From NCBI RefSeq assembly GCF_000178855.1, contig NZ_ADVG01000003.1:2343341-2407340 (forward strand): 64,000 bases of DNA, in the 5' to 3' direction. The notes beneath the pieces are model-generated. The model worked only from the letters and a program-made list of their open reading frames with translations, was not told where the DNA came from and searched no databases. Position 1 is the first letter of the stretch, and each line of letters opens with the position of its first letter. The DNA is from Ktedonobacter racemifer DSM 44963. Lineage in GTDB: Bacteria > Chloroflexota > Ktedonobacteria > Ktedonobacterales > Ktedonobacteraceae. A program made the position numbers and the translations under genes. Positions 1 through 8,474 of this stretch are shown in pieces.

Positions 1-28
1 TACAACGGAGTCCAACCCCCATCCGATC

Positions 29-1345
29 ATGCCGCTCACCGATCTCGCGCCAGATATCCCTGCGATGTTCCGACGCGCTGCTATCAATGCCGCGCTCGGC
101 TCGGCTCGCTCCTTCTTCTCCTCTCTCAAAACATGGCGAGCACGGAAGGAGAAACACGAAGCCAAACAAACGAAGAAGGGCAAGAGGAGGCCGTTCAGGG
201 TGCGGCCACCAGTCCCGCCCCGATCCTGGAAGAAGTCAGCTCCCTTCTACGCAAGCCTTTGGCGCGAGCGTTGTACCCATTCTATCATGCTCAAAGTCTG
301 GACCGGCTCGTGCTGGTCCTGGCTCAAACTACACACGCTCGGTCGCGATCTCCCTGATGGTGATCTGATGGGCAGTCCGCAACTCGTGCGCAAGGGAGAT
401 CGCTGGTGGTTGCATACCCCTCTCGAAAAGACATTCGAGGCGCCCGCAAACGTCAGAGAGCAACTCACCGCCGCCGATACACGTCTCTGCGCGGTGGATC
501 TCAATCTCGACAAGCATCTCGCTGTGTGCAGCGTCCAGACCGTTGACGGCACCATCCTGGCTACTTCCTTCATTGGGAATGGCACAGCGGTATCGGGCTG
601 TAGGAAGCAACTGCTTGGACGTATTGCACGCAACCGATCTCAGACTGGCATCATTGCCGAGAACGAACAGGACAATGCCGACCTCTGGGCCAAAATCAGG
701 CACGTGGACGAACAGATCGCGCACCTGGTGAGCAGCCGCATTGTCCAGTTCGCTCGAAAGAACGGAGCAAGCATACTGGTTTTTGAACACCTGGGGACTC
801 TCAAACCAGAGAAGGGCAAATATTCCCGCCGTAGCAATAGGAAACGCGCCTTCTGGATGAAGGGGCGCATCTTCCGCTACTCAAAGTATAAGGCGTGGAA
901 TGCAGGCGGTATCATCACGACCAGTGTCAATCCGCGCAATACCAGCCGGGAATGCCATCGTTGTCATGGCCTGGTCGTGCGCTACAACCAGGGACAACCC
1001 CAGGAGGGCTATACTCCCGGCGCCGCCCTCTGCTTCTGTCCACAGTGCCAGATGCGCGACCATGCCGACAGAAATGCCAGCCTGAGAGTCGGACAGCGCT
1101 TGATCGAGCGTACGCAAGCACCTTTGAAGGAAAAGCCTCATGCTCTGACGCGACGTGCGAAGAGGGAGCCGAAAGGCTCAGGTGTTGGGATCTCCCAGGA
1201 TGCCAAACGCCAGCTGGGACCATCTCTCCCTGCGGCAAGGCGTGGAGATCATGCCAACGGGCATGGCACCGCCCAGAGAGGAAGGCGCCGGATGGGCGCG
1301 CCCCTCTCAGATATTGCGTCCCAACTACGGATTCACTTTGAGTAG
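29..1345 (+). CDS. tnpB: TnpB-family RNA-guided nuclease, possibly 5'-partial
   Basis: Transposon-encoded nuclease of the IS200/IS605 TnpB (OrfB) family, which cleaves DNA under guidance of an omega RNA. Visible RuvC-like parts are AVDLNLDKHLAV (first Asp), VFEHLG (Glu), and a zinc-finger region with CHRCHG and CPQC followed by the last Asp in DRNAS. A basic N-terminal part and a long basic C-terminal tail (about 80 residues after DRNAS) flank the core. The tail may be read-through of an omega-RNA region. The reading frame is open to the left edge of the window, so the ATG at 29 may be internal and the true start outside. It is not closely similar to the 375-residue TnpBs at 16-17 kb and 38-39 kb. 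No adjacent transposase TnpA is seen. Confidence 0.7.
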   Translation: MPLTDLAPDIPAMFRRAAINAALGSARSFFSSLKTWRARKEKHEAKQTKKGKRRPFRVRPPVPPRSWKKSAPFYASLWRERCTHSIMLKVWTGSCWSWLKLHTLGRDLPDGDLMGSPQLVRKGDRWWLHTPLEKTFEAPANVREQLTAADTRLCAVDLNLDKHLAVCSVQTVDGTILATSFIGNGTAVSGCRKQLLGRIARNRSQTGIIAENEQDNADLWAKIRHVDEQIAHLVSSRIVQFARKNGASILVFEHLGTLKPEKGKYSRRSNRKRAFWMKGRIFRYSKYKAWNAGGIITTSVNPRNTSRECHRCHGLVVRYNQGQPQEGYTPGAALCFCPQCQMRDHADRNASLRVGQRLIERTQAPLKEKPHALTRRAKREPKGSGVGISQDAKRQLGPSLPAARRGDHANGHGTAQRGRRRMGAPLSDIASQLRIHFE

Positions 1346-1387
1346 TGGCTACGCCACATATCTCACGAATCCGACTACGGCACAGTG

Positions 1388-1600
1388 TCAGAAGCTGCTC
1401 GGCTTTAGCCGACGCGGAGTGTCACGAGTGTGCCCCTGCCAGTGTTTCTCGCGCAGGCTGCGCTTGAGAATTTTGCCCGCCGCGTTTTTGGGCAGCTCGT
1501 CCATAAGTTCGAGCGAGCGCGGCACCTTATAGCCGGCAATCTTTGCCCGGCAATGCGCGATCAATTCCTCGGCGGTCGCGGACTTTCCCGGCTTGAGCAA
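1388..1600 (-). pseudogene. C-terminal fragment of an acyl-CoA synthetase / AMP-dependent ligase
   Basis: About 70 residues match the small C-terminal lid domain of AMP-forming acyl-CoA ligases. The run AHCRAKIAGYKVPRSLEL followed by ELPKNAAGKILKR contains the A10 motif with the Lys (in AAGKILKR) that serves the adenylation half-reaction. Everything upstream is missing: the fragment begins exactly where the MITE at 1600-1762 starts, and no ligase sequence resumes on the other side. It is therefore a non-functional remnant. Confidence 0.7.
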
Positions 1601-1762
1601 GTATTGTCAACTTAAAGATAATTGTTAAGTTTATTGCCAGAAATTCTGGAGAAAAGTGGGGCACCGGCCCAAAATCTTCTCAGAAGAAAGCCCTCTGAAA
1701 GGCCTCAAATGAAGGTTCAGTGGTGAAAGCTCGTCAAGAGAAAAATTTAAGTTGACAATACC
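1600..1762. mobile_element. 163-bp MITE with IS6-type terminal repeats (copy 1)
   Basis: A short non-coding element bounded by inverted repeats: GTATTGTCAACTTAAA on the left and TTTAAGTTGACAATACC on the right. The outer 14 bases equal the ends of the transposase-bearing elements at 10046-11551 and 44670-45554. A second copy of the same length lies at 13837-13999 in the opposite orientation and shares the subterminal stretch GTGGTGAAAGCTC. It encodes no protein and would need a transposase in trans. No clear target duplication is visible. Confidence 0.65.
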
Positions 1763-1847
1763 CTCCTTCTGTGTCAGACAACGCTTGCTCTCATAAGCCC
1801 TTGGGTTCATCAGTTGTTTCTTCCTCGCCAAGAGAACACCTATCGAA

Positions 1848-2243
1848 TCAAGAACAAATGGGCGGCCTTGTGTCCATAACTTCTTCAAACGGGTAACATT
1901 GCTGACAACAAGGGTGCTGCTTTCGGTTCTTCAGCCCGAGATGAGGGCTTCGTTGCTTCGTGAAATGTTCACCTACAGAAAGAATTCTGTGACAACGAAT
2001 ACATTGTAGCTCTCTTCTTGCTTCAAAGATGGGCTGCTCTACGGTATCAGAACCTCGTGCCAGCCTGCCAGCTACCAAATAAGACATTGGCGGTTGCGTG
2101 ACTCGGATAGTGCCCTTTAGCTCTTTCGACTTCATAGCAAATTCTACCTTCTCACTTTGGTCAACAAACTCTTCTCGAGAAGTCGGATCTGGTTTATGGT
2201 CAAGACGGATGGCCGCTAGATAATGCACTCCCTTTGTTTTCAA
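1848..2243 (-). CDS. uncharacterised protein with paired CxxC motifs
   Basis: A 131-residue frame with a Cys pair CIRCHR and a second CCQQC about 30 residues later, which could bind a zinc ion. I do not recognise the family. The only upstream start is TTG (GTG a few codons in), with no convincing ribosome binding site, so the gene may be 5'-truncated or the frame may be spurious. It lies between a MITE and the convergent RdgB pseudogene. Confidence 0.3.
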   Translation of the reverse strand: MKTKGVHYLAAIRLDHKPDPTSREEFVDQSEKVEFAMKSKELKGTIRVTQPPMSYLVAGRLARGSDTVEQPIFEARRELQCIRCHRILSVGEHFTKQRSPHLGLKNRKQHPCCQQCYPFEEVMDTRPPICS

Positions 2244-2355
2244 GGTGGTCGAAAAGTCTTTCCTTGTTCTTTGCTAGCTGTCTTTTTACCGCCAGGTGTA
2301 GTAAGATCTTATCTGATCTTACTCTATTTACAACTTGACAAGCAAGAGGATGCGC

Positions 2356-2935
2356 ATGGATAAAATACTGTTTATTACAGGAAACAAGGAGAAACTCCGT
2401 GAGGTCAGGGCATTGATACCAGCAATCCAAGGTATCGATATGGAGCTTCCAGAAATTCAGGAGATTGATGCGCATAAGATCATCCTTGCGAAGCTTATGG
2501 AGGCTAAAAAGCACCAGTCGGGTTCCTTCATCGTAGAGGATACATCACTGTCTCTCGACGCGATGAATGGGTTGCCTGGACCATTGGTGAAATGGTTTGT
2601 GAAGGCCATAGGGATTAAAGGAATCTATGCACTGGCGGAAAACCTTCAAGAGCACAAGAGCAACGGCGAGAACATGCATTGGGTATGCCGAAGAAAATGG
2701 TAATGTCCACTTTTTTGAAGGATCTCTCGCTGGAACAGTCGTGCCGACACGAGGTACTGATGGCTTTGGGGAGGATGCCATATTTCAACCAGATGGGCAC
2801 GAAAAGACATTCGCTGAGATGTCGCCGGAAGAAAAAGATTGGTGCAGTATGCGGAAAATAGCCATAGAAGGTTTGCGCAACTATCTTGCACAAAGAGCTA
2901 CAACAGAGGAGGTCTCTCAAGAGGAGATTTCATAG
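2356..2935 (+). pseudogene. non-canonical purine NTP pyrophosphatase (RdgB/Ham1 family), frameshifted
   Basis: Ham1-family enzymes hydrolyse dITP, XTP and related damaged nucleotides to keep them out of DNA. The N-terminal half has the signature ILFITGNKEKLREV and the acidic segment IVEDTSLSLDAMNGLPG. The C-terminal half, GYAEENGNVHFFEGSLAGTVV followed by GFGEDAIFQPDG and KTFAEMSPEEK, is in another frame. The switch lies near 2655-2665 and fits a single-base indel. Rejoined, the protein would be about 193 residues, the family's normal length. The start is the ATG at 2356, with AAGAGG six bases upstream. It is either a recent pseudogene or a sequencing error. Confidence 0.8.
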
Positions 2936-2943
2936 ACTGCAAT

Positions 2944-3585
2944 TTATGGCAGCGGATTTTCCGTTCGTTGAGAAAAGTAGATGTGTTTGAGAAAACGGGT
3001 AAAATCCCGCATCTCTTCCTGGTACTCGGCAAGCTTTTGTTGCTGTATATCCAGAGGAGCCCCCAAGTAAAAATCATGAGCGCCCTGGTTTTCCATACGT
3101 GTTCGACTATTGCCTAAGCGGTGGAGTATCAGTCTTCGATCAAACGAGACGACACGGCCTTCGTAGAATCGTGAAAGGCAATCAACCAACCTATCGCGCA
3201 TCGCACATTGTTGCATTCGTATCTGGATGTTGAGGAGGTGTCTCTCCTCATACTTCTCATTGACACGGGTCTGAGCCTCTTCAATCACAGAGAGATCGAC
3301 TTGTTTTTCTCTGAGTCCCTTCACTTCTCGCTGTAATTTATCAACTTCGTCGCTCACAATGATGTATTGCTTGTGTAATTCTCTACTCGTAGGGTTCCTC
3401 ATTTCGATATCAACCCATGGTAACAAGAAGCCTCTTTCGTCAATATGACCGCCACAAGATTGAGTTGTGGTAATGCCTAGAGCATTCAAAGCCACAACAG
3501 TTTCAAAAATATCAGTATCAATTGGCATACCCAATCGATCAGTAACTTTGGTAAATTTGTCAATCAATGCATTCCATTCTTGCAT
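2944..3585 (-). CDS. conserved hypothetical protein with central coiled coil
   Basis: A 213-residue protein that I cannot assign. The N-terminal quarter contains TTTQSCGGHIDERG and PWVDIEM; the Cys-His grouping could be catalytic or metal-binding. Residues about 75-130 are rich in Lys, Glu and Leu and look like a coiled coil. The C-terminal part is charged and has no membrane segment. A G-rich run (AAGGGGGGGG) lies about 10 bases upstream of the ATG and may act as the ribosome binding site. It converges on the RdgB pseudogene. Confidence 0.6.
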   Translation of the reverse strand: MQEWNALIDKFTKVTDRLGMPIDTDIFETVVALNALGITTTQSCGGHIDERGFLLPWVDIEMRNPTSRELHKQYIIVSDEVDKLQREVKGLREKQVDLSVIEEAQTRVNEKYEERHLLNIQIRMQQCAMRDRLVDCLSRFYEGRVVSFDRRLILHRLGNSRTRMENQGAHDFYLGAPLDIQQQKLAEYQEEMRDFTRFLKHIYFSQRTENPLP

Positions 3586-4000
3586 GCAACATTACCCCCC
3601 CCTTAAAAGGTAATTTCAATGTTCTGTAGTAAATTGTATTTGATATGTCAATGCGCTTTTAAAACCAGATGTTAGGACGTCTTGGCGAGGGAGGAGAGCA
3701 GATGTCCCGAAACGATTGAAGGGCGAGAGAGGGAATCACGTGGGTGAGAATCAGTACTCGCGTTCGAGAACAAAGAAAAGACGCTCTCCGCTCTTAAGTA
3801 GCTCAAGATTACCAAACTTTGGTAATGTGACTATTTGTAGAATTACCTGCGCAAAAAAACAAGGATAGCAAACCTGATCTGAAGGTGATAGACTAGATCC
3901 TGTAGGGGTTCGATGTCAAATCCCTGATAGAATGGTCGCATGACAATCAAAAGAATTGTACTCAAGCAATGAACAAAAAGGGCATAGAGAGAATTTTTCT
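3586..4000. promoter_or_regulatory. divergent intergenic region with a 17-bp palindrome
   Basis: The region between the divergent genes at 2944-3585 and 4001-4636 holds no gene that I can support. A perfect palindrome, TTACCAAACTTTGGTAA, lies at 3809-3825 and could be an operator for either gene. No strong -35/-10 pair was identified. Confidence 0.35.
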
Positions 4001-4636
4001 ATGAAACGCATCCTCCTCACTTCAAAAGGGTTTGCAACCGAAGCGATTGAGCAGGCATTTTTCAGGCTATTTCCCGTTTCGCCCCTCACTCAAAAAGTCG
4101 CCTTTATTCCAACGGCGGCCGTGAATCTCAAAGGAAAGCATCCATTCATCATAGAAGCAAAAAATCAGTTTATAAAATGGGGTTTTAAAACAACAGATGT
4201 AATAGACATAGAATGTGACAACGTGTCACAATTAAAAGAATACGATATTATCTACATTGGAGGCGGCAATCCTTTTTATTTGCTGGAGCACTTGAGAAAT
4301 TCTGGAGCTGATGAGGTTATTACGAGGAAGGCGGCCAGCGGAGGGATGATCGTGGGAGTCAGTGCTGGCGCCATCGTTCTGGGTCCTCATCTTGAAATTG
4401 TTCAGCATTTTACGCCGGCATTACGAACCATTACGAAATTAGAAAATACTTTCGCGCTGGGACTTTTCTCGTTTCTCTTCATGCCTCACGTTGATAGAGC
4501 AGATGTCTTTCCAGGTCAATTGTCCATAGAAGAGCGACTCCAGATATTTGAAAGGGGTTTTCATGTGAAGGTGAAGCGGCTGAAGGATCACGAGGCACTT
4601 CTGTTAAGAGGCGAAGAAATCGTAAAAATTGGTTGA
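4001..4636 (+). CDS. peptidase S51 family protein (dipeptidase E-like)
   Basis: Cytoplasmic serine peptidase of the S51 family, related to aspartyl dipeptidase PepE and cyanophycinase. Visible features are the N-terminal strand MKRILLTSKG, the glycine-rich YIGGGNPFYLL (about residues 85-95), the nucleophile elbow GVSAGAI with Ser121, and PHVDRAD later, where the His and Asp are typical of the active site. Length is 211 residues, normal for PepE-like enzymes. The ATG at 4001 is chosen because the family's N-terminus starts there; a weak GAGAGA lies upstream. It stands alone, with an IS element immediately downstream. Confidence 0.8.
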   Translation: MKRILLTSKGFATEAIEQAFFRLFPVSPLTQKVAFIPTAAVNLKGKHPFIIEAKNQFIKWGFKTTDVIDIECDNVSQLKEYDIIYIGGGNPFYLLEHLRNSGADEVITRKAASGGMIVGVSAGAIVLGPHLEIVQHFTPALRTITKLENTFALGLFSFLFMPHVDRADVFPGQLSIEERLQIFERGFHVKVKRLKDHEALLLRGEEIVKIG

Positions 4637-4689
4637 GATGTTTTCCGTCATGCAATGAGAGGGAGCGAGCTGGGAAGATGCCGGCAACG

Positions 4690-6338
4690 ATGTATCAAGG
4701 CATGAGAGGAAGGTTGAGTAGGAGGTCCTCTGTGGCAAGAAAGCAAGCGCGTCCACCATCCACCCGACAGGTGGTAAATGCACCGCTTCAGATTATCTGT
4801 CGAGAGTGCGGGAGCTGAATGCGGATGGGGCATCATAGTCACCGGACAGTGACGACCTTACAAGGAGTCACGCAGTTAACTCTCCAGGTCTATCGCTGTC
4901 GAAACACCGCATGTCCGCGTTTTCATCAGCCGACGAGACCAGAAGAAGAGGGCAGATGGGCGTTGCCCCATGGAGAATTTGGCTTGGATGTGATCGCCCT
5001 GGTCGGTGTCCTGCGCTATCAGCAGCAAAGCAGTATCCCGCAAATTCACGAGGAACTGATGCGCCGAGGAATCCAGGTGGCCCAGCGCACCGTCACCAAT
5101 CAGCTCTATCGCTATGAAGAGCTGATCGCGTTGTACCTGGCCGACCACAAACGGCTGCGTGAGCGGCTCAAAGACCAGAAGCAAGTCATTCTGGCGCTCG
5201 ATGGATTGCAGCCGGATGTCGGACACGAGGTGTTGTGGGTATTGCGCGATTGCTGTTCAGGAGAGGTGCTCGTGGCACGGAGTCTGTTGGGGGCAACGGA
5301 GAAGGATCTGGTTCCGCTGCTGGAGGAAGCAGCAAGTGTGTGCCAGCAGCTCGACATCCGCATTGCAGGAGTGATCACCGATGGGCAACGTTCCATCCGC
5401 AACGCGGTGGCGAGCGCACTGCCGGGTATTCCTCACCAATTATGCCACTTTCATTACCTGCGTGAGGCCGCCAAACCGATTGCTGCCGCAGACCTCCATG
5501 CCAAGAAAGAACTCAAAAAGCACATGCGTGGGGTGCGTCCGATTGAGCGGGCTTTGGAAGGGCGGACAGATGAGGAAGCTGAGGCCGTCCGCGGCTACTG
5601 CCTAGCAGTCAGGAGTGCGCTCACTGATGACGGGAAACCACCTCTAGATGCCGATGGACTTCAGTTAGAAGAGCGACTCCGGGTCATCGACGACTCCATC
5701 AAACGGGTCGCGGAAAAAAGGGGCTTCCTAACGAACTCAGCCATCTCCAACAACTCGTACAAGCTGGACTGACAGCTACTGAGAACCTCTGGCCTGCCAT
5801 TCAACAAGCCTATGCGTGGGTGCATCAGGCGGCCCACCTGCTTGCCAATACCGAACAACGCGAGGTGACTGCACTCAAGCAAGCTTATGAGCAGTTGCTT
5901 ACGACGATGAAAAAGCAGCAGGAGCAACTTGGCACTCTTGCACCAGTAGTCGCCCACTTCTGCAAAGTGACCGCCAGTTATGGGGAGGGACTGTTTCAGT
6001 GTTACCAAGTCAAAGATTTGCCTCGGACCAACAATGATCTGGAGCAGTTCTTCGGTACGGCACGCCACGTGGAGCGACGGGTTACGGGACGGAAGCGGGC
6101 GTCCCCGATCCTGGTGGTGCGCGGCTCAGTGCGCGTGGTCGCCGCAGGAGCCAGTCGAATCATTTCCGTTTCGGCATCTGAACTTCACCCCTCCGATGTC
6201 ACCTCCTGGCGTGCCCTGCGTCAGACGCTCGACTATCGCCACGAGGGCCGTCGCAAGCAACTTCGCTTTCGTCGTGATCCACAGGTCTATCTTGCTTCAT
6301 TGGAACAAAGTCTCTTCAGATCAGGCTTGCCGTCCTAG
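4690..6338 (+). pseudogene. DDE-type transposase, inactivated by a stop codon and a frameshift
   Basis: An insertion-sequence transposase of unassigned family. An N-terminal zinc ribbon is split by an in-frame TGA at 4816: the first Cys pair, CRECG, lies before the stop and YRCRNTACPRF after it. The catalytic domain shows ALDGLQPD (first Asp), VITDGQRSIR (second Asp), CHFHYLREA, and in another frame LPRTNNDLEQFFG with the likely Glu. The frame change lies near 5735-5760. The C-terminal half reads to 6338. It abuts, and has truncated, the TnpB gene of the next element. The element's own terminal repeats were not identified. Confidence 0.7.
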
Positions 6339-7034
6339 TTTTTTTCGGTTTTTGCTCTTCTTCTGCTTGCGTGAGAGGCGACGTTGCAAGCGTTTGAGGC
6401 GTTTTTCAGTCTTGCGGTAGTGGCGGGGATTCTCGATGGTGTTTCCCTCAGAATCGGTAGAGAACGCCTTCAAACCAACGTCGATCCCGACCTGTTTGCC
6501 AGTGGGAACATGCTCTACCCTTCGGTGTGCCTGGATGCAAAACTGAGCATAATAGCCGTCTGCACGCCGAATGAGACGAACACGCGTGATAGCGGGGATG
6601 GGGCGGGTAGCAAGATCACGACTCCCAATCAAACGCAAACGACCAATCCCACAGCCATCAGTGAAGGTGATGTGCTTGCCATCAGGGTCAAGTTTCCAGC
6701 CCGTTTGTTTGTACTTCACAGAGCGGTTATTTTTCTGGAAGCAGGGATACCCCTTCTTGCCCGGCTTCTTGTTTTTGCAGTTGTCATAGAAGCGTACAAT
6801 GGCAGACCACGCCCGATCCGCACTGGCTTGACGAGCCTGAGAATTGAGCGAAAAGACAAAGGGGTGTTCTTTGGCAAGGACGGCGCAATACAGTTGCAAG
6901 TCATTCCTGGTTGCGTAGTCATCCATCCAGAGACGCAAACACGTATTGCGAATGAATTGCACACTGCGAATAGCTTCATCAATGGCGGCGTATTGTGCCT
7001 TCGTGCCATCAAGCTTGTATTCGTAGATCAGCAT
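6339..7034 (-). pseudogene. tnpB: TnpB N-terminal fragment
   Basis: About 230 residues closely matching the 375-residue TnpBs elsewhere in the window. It starts MLIYEYKLDG and includes the first RuvC Asp in GIDVGLKAFSTDSEG and the basic helix RLKRLQRRLSRKQ. It ends at KNRKK, where the adjacent transposase relic begins. The Glu, the zinc finger and the last Asp are absent, so it cannot be a nuclease. The start is set by comparison with the intact copies; AAAGGAGC-like sequence precedes it. Confidence 0.8.
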
Positions 7035-7072
7035 TGCGCCTCTTGCTCCTTTCCTCATACTCTGCTATAATT

Positions 7073-7094
7073 ATACATCAGAGTTCTGATGTAT
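7073..7094. promoter_or_regulatory. 22-bp operator-like palindrome between tnpB and RHH gene (copy 1)
   Basis: A near-perfect palindrome with half-site ATACATCAGA and its complement TCTGATGTAT, spaced by GT. It overlaps TATAATTATA at about 7066-7075, which reads as a -10 box on both strands. Equivalent inverted repeats occupy the same place in the two intact elements, so a binding site for the RHH protein is likely. That binding is inferred. Confidence 0.55.
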
Positions 7095-7109
7095 GCAAGA
7101 GGTGAAAGA

Positions 7110-7304
7110 GTGAGACGTACCAACATTTATCTGAATGAAAAACAACACGAAAAATTACATGAGCAAGCCGAGAAAGAGGGTGTTCCAGTTGCAGAATTAG
7201 TACGGCGTGCCGTGGATGCGTTTCTTATGTGGTACGATCCGTCCTATCAGCCAACTCCACCCAATCCACCCCAAACAAGGAAGAGCCATTCATCCCCCGG
7301 ATAA
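7110..7304 (+). CDS. small ribbon-helix-helix DNA-binding protein of the TnpB element (copy 1)
   Basis: A protein of about 64 residues starting (M)RRTNIYLNEKQHEKL. The beta strand RTNIYL, helix EKQHEKLHEQAEKEG and helix VAELVRRAVDAFL give the ribbon-helix-helix fold of CopG/Arc-type repressors. A Pro-rich linker and the tail TRKSHSSPG follow. The tail is encoded by the element's left-end hairpin. The GTG at 7110 is preferred because AAGAGGTG lies five bases upstream; an in-frame ATG at 7089 falls inside the operator palindrome. Divergent from tnpB, so it is a plausible autorepressor of both genes. Confidence 0.65.
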   Translation: MRRTNIYLNEKQHEKLHEQAEKEGVPVAELVRRAVDAFLMWYDPSYQPTPPNPPQTRKSHSSPG

Positions 7305-7336
7305 ATCACGGGGGCTTTCTGGCTCGTTTTCTGTAA

Positions 7337-7603
7337 AAATTTTGTGAGCGCAGTCAGGATTGCGGCAAAAGAACTTGCGGACAGAGAGATGAAGGACGAC
7401 CCGACGGCCTGCACAAGGAACATCTCGCAGCCTCCGCTGATACCAACTATGGACCTGAGATGATGCTTGAGAGCAGCGTGGGCAACAAGAGGAGGGAAGA
7501 ACGGAAACAATGGCAATGATCAGGAGGTCTCCTTTCAGTTCTATCCGCTCAACATGTAGCCCTTCGGGAAGAGAGAGAGAAGGGATGACACTCCAATCAA
7601 CAC
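7337..7603 (-). pseudogene. ISL3 transposase N-terminal remnant
   Basis: The minus strand encodes GLHVERIELKGDLLIIAI, then a zinc-finger-like CCPRCSQ, WYQRRLRDVPCAGRRV and FFCRNPDCAHKIF. This is the N-terminal Cys4 region typical of ISL3-family transposases. The frame is cut at AAATTTTTAC, exactly at the left end of the TnpB element (7332/7333), so that element inserted into this gene. The remainder of the transposase is not on the far side. The likely start is a TTG or GTG near 7603. Confidence 0.6.
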
Positions 7604-8474
7604 ATGGCTCCTATTGAAGTAGCAACGAAAGATCATTTTTCTGGAGCACTCTATCACATGGTGTCAATCTGCTTCTCACAAAAGCTCATCCTTCACCAAA
7701 CCAGCGGGAGACCCACGGAATTCCAAAATTTACAGCCTGTACGCGGGTTCCGGGACACGTCTGTTTCCTCCTCGCATCGGTGTTGAGGGGGGAAGGAAAC
7801 CACACGCAGTTATTATTCAGGAAGGAAATTGGAGCGTATGAGGACCGTGTGGGCGATTGCTCATATCTGCTGGCTAACGCTCTATGCCTTTCTCGCACGT
7901 AAATGAAGAGCGTTGGCTGCCCCTCGATGCATGGATACATCTCAAGAAACCCAAGGTTTTTGCTACTCAGCTTTTACAGCGTAACAGAAAAATGAAGGAT
8001 CTCTTTCCTCCTTCCTCATTTACAAAAACGATTTGCAACCATTCGCTTGTGGAGCGGCTTGATCCGTTACCAATGGTTGCGCTGCTCAAGATTGAGGGCA
8101 ACTGCTCATGTTTGAGGGCAAAAGTTGCTTACATGGTAGGTCATTTACCAAATGAGACCAATCTGCGGGTCGTTTCACGCTGAAAGGCCAGGTTTCTCCA
8201 GGTCGCTTGCCCACCCAAGCGTTGTGCCCGTTTCGCCCGCAGAATCCTGGGATTGACAACCCAATCCCCCAAGAAAAAGGAAGCATGGGACCTGTGCAAA
8301 AAAACGAGGGATGATTCATGGGGTGGGGCGCGCTTCCGCCAGCATGGATCAAGGGATCTCTTTGAACGCACATGGGCATGAGAAGCTTGATGATCTTTGC
8401 ACTGATTGTGTGAGGCAAACTCTCGATTGAACGTATAAACAAATACCAGATGATCTGAAAGGAAACTGTTCTCT
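7604..8474. other. gene-poor region containing an interspersed repeat
   Basis: No substantial gene can be supported here. A 22-codon frame beginning near 7838 (MRTVWAIAH..., after GGAG) encodes a hydrophobic peptide but is too short to judge. Copy A of the roughly 140-bp interspersed repeat occupies 8017-8159. The rest is AT-rich leader before the propeller gene at 8475. Confidence 0.4.
8017..8159 (+). repeat. interspersed repeat, copy A
   Basis: A non-coding repeat running from ATTTACAAAAACG to GTAGGTCATTTACC. Internal landmarks GCTTGTGGAGCGGCTTGATC and TTTGAGGGCAAAA are shared with copies at 37441-37577 (minus), 40206-40342, 62577-62714 and more weakly 63443-63560. Overall similarity to copy B looks about 70 percent by eye. 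Confidence 0.65.

Larger units (their letters stand above)
6339..7332 (-). mobile_element. truncated TnpB element, copy 1 of the RHH type
   Basis: Left-end half of an IS200/IS605-type element homologous to those at 15757-17283 and 37837-39364. It keeps the left end, the RHH gene and the first two-thirds of tnpB. The right end and omega-RNA region were lost where the neighbouring transposase relic joins at about 6338. On the minus strand the flank next to the left end is TTTAC, matching the TTAC cleavage site known for IS608. The hairpin with stem CCCCCG/CGGGGG near 7294-7314 resembles the left-end hairpin of the family. The element sits inside an ISL3 transposase remnant. Confidence 0.7.

Noticed and set aside
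1631..1888. 85-codon frame on the minus strand overlapping the MITE
   Set aside because: Most of it is MITE sequence and it has no ribosome binding site.
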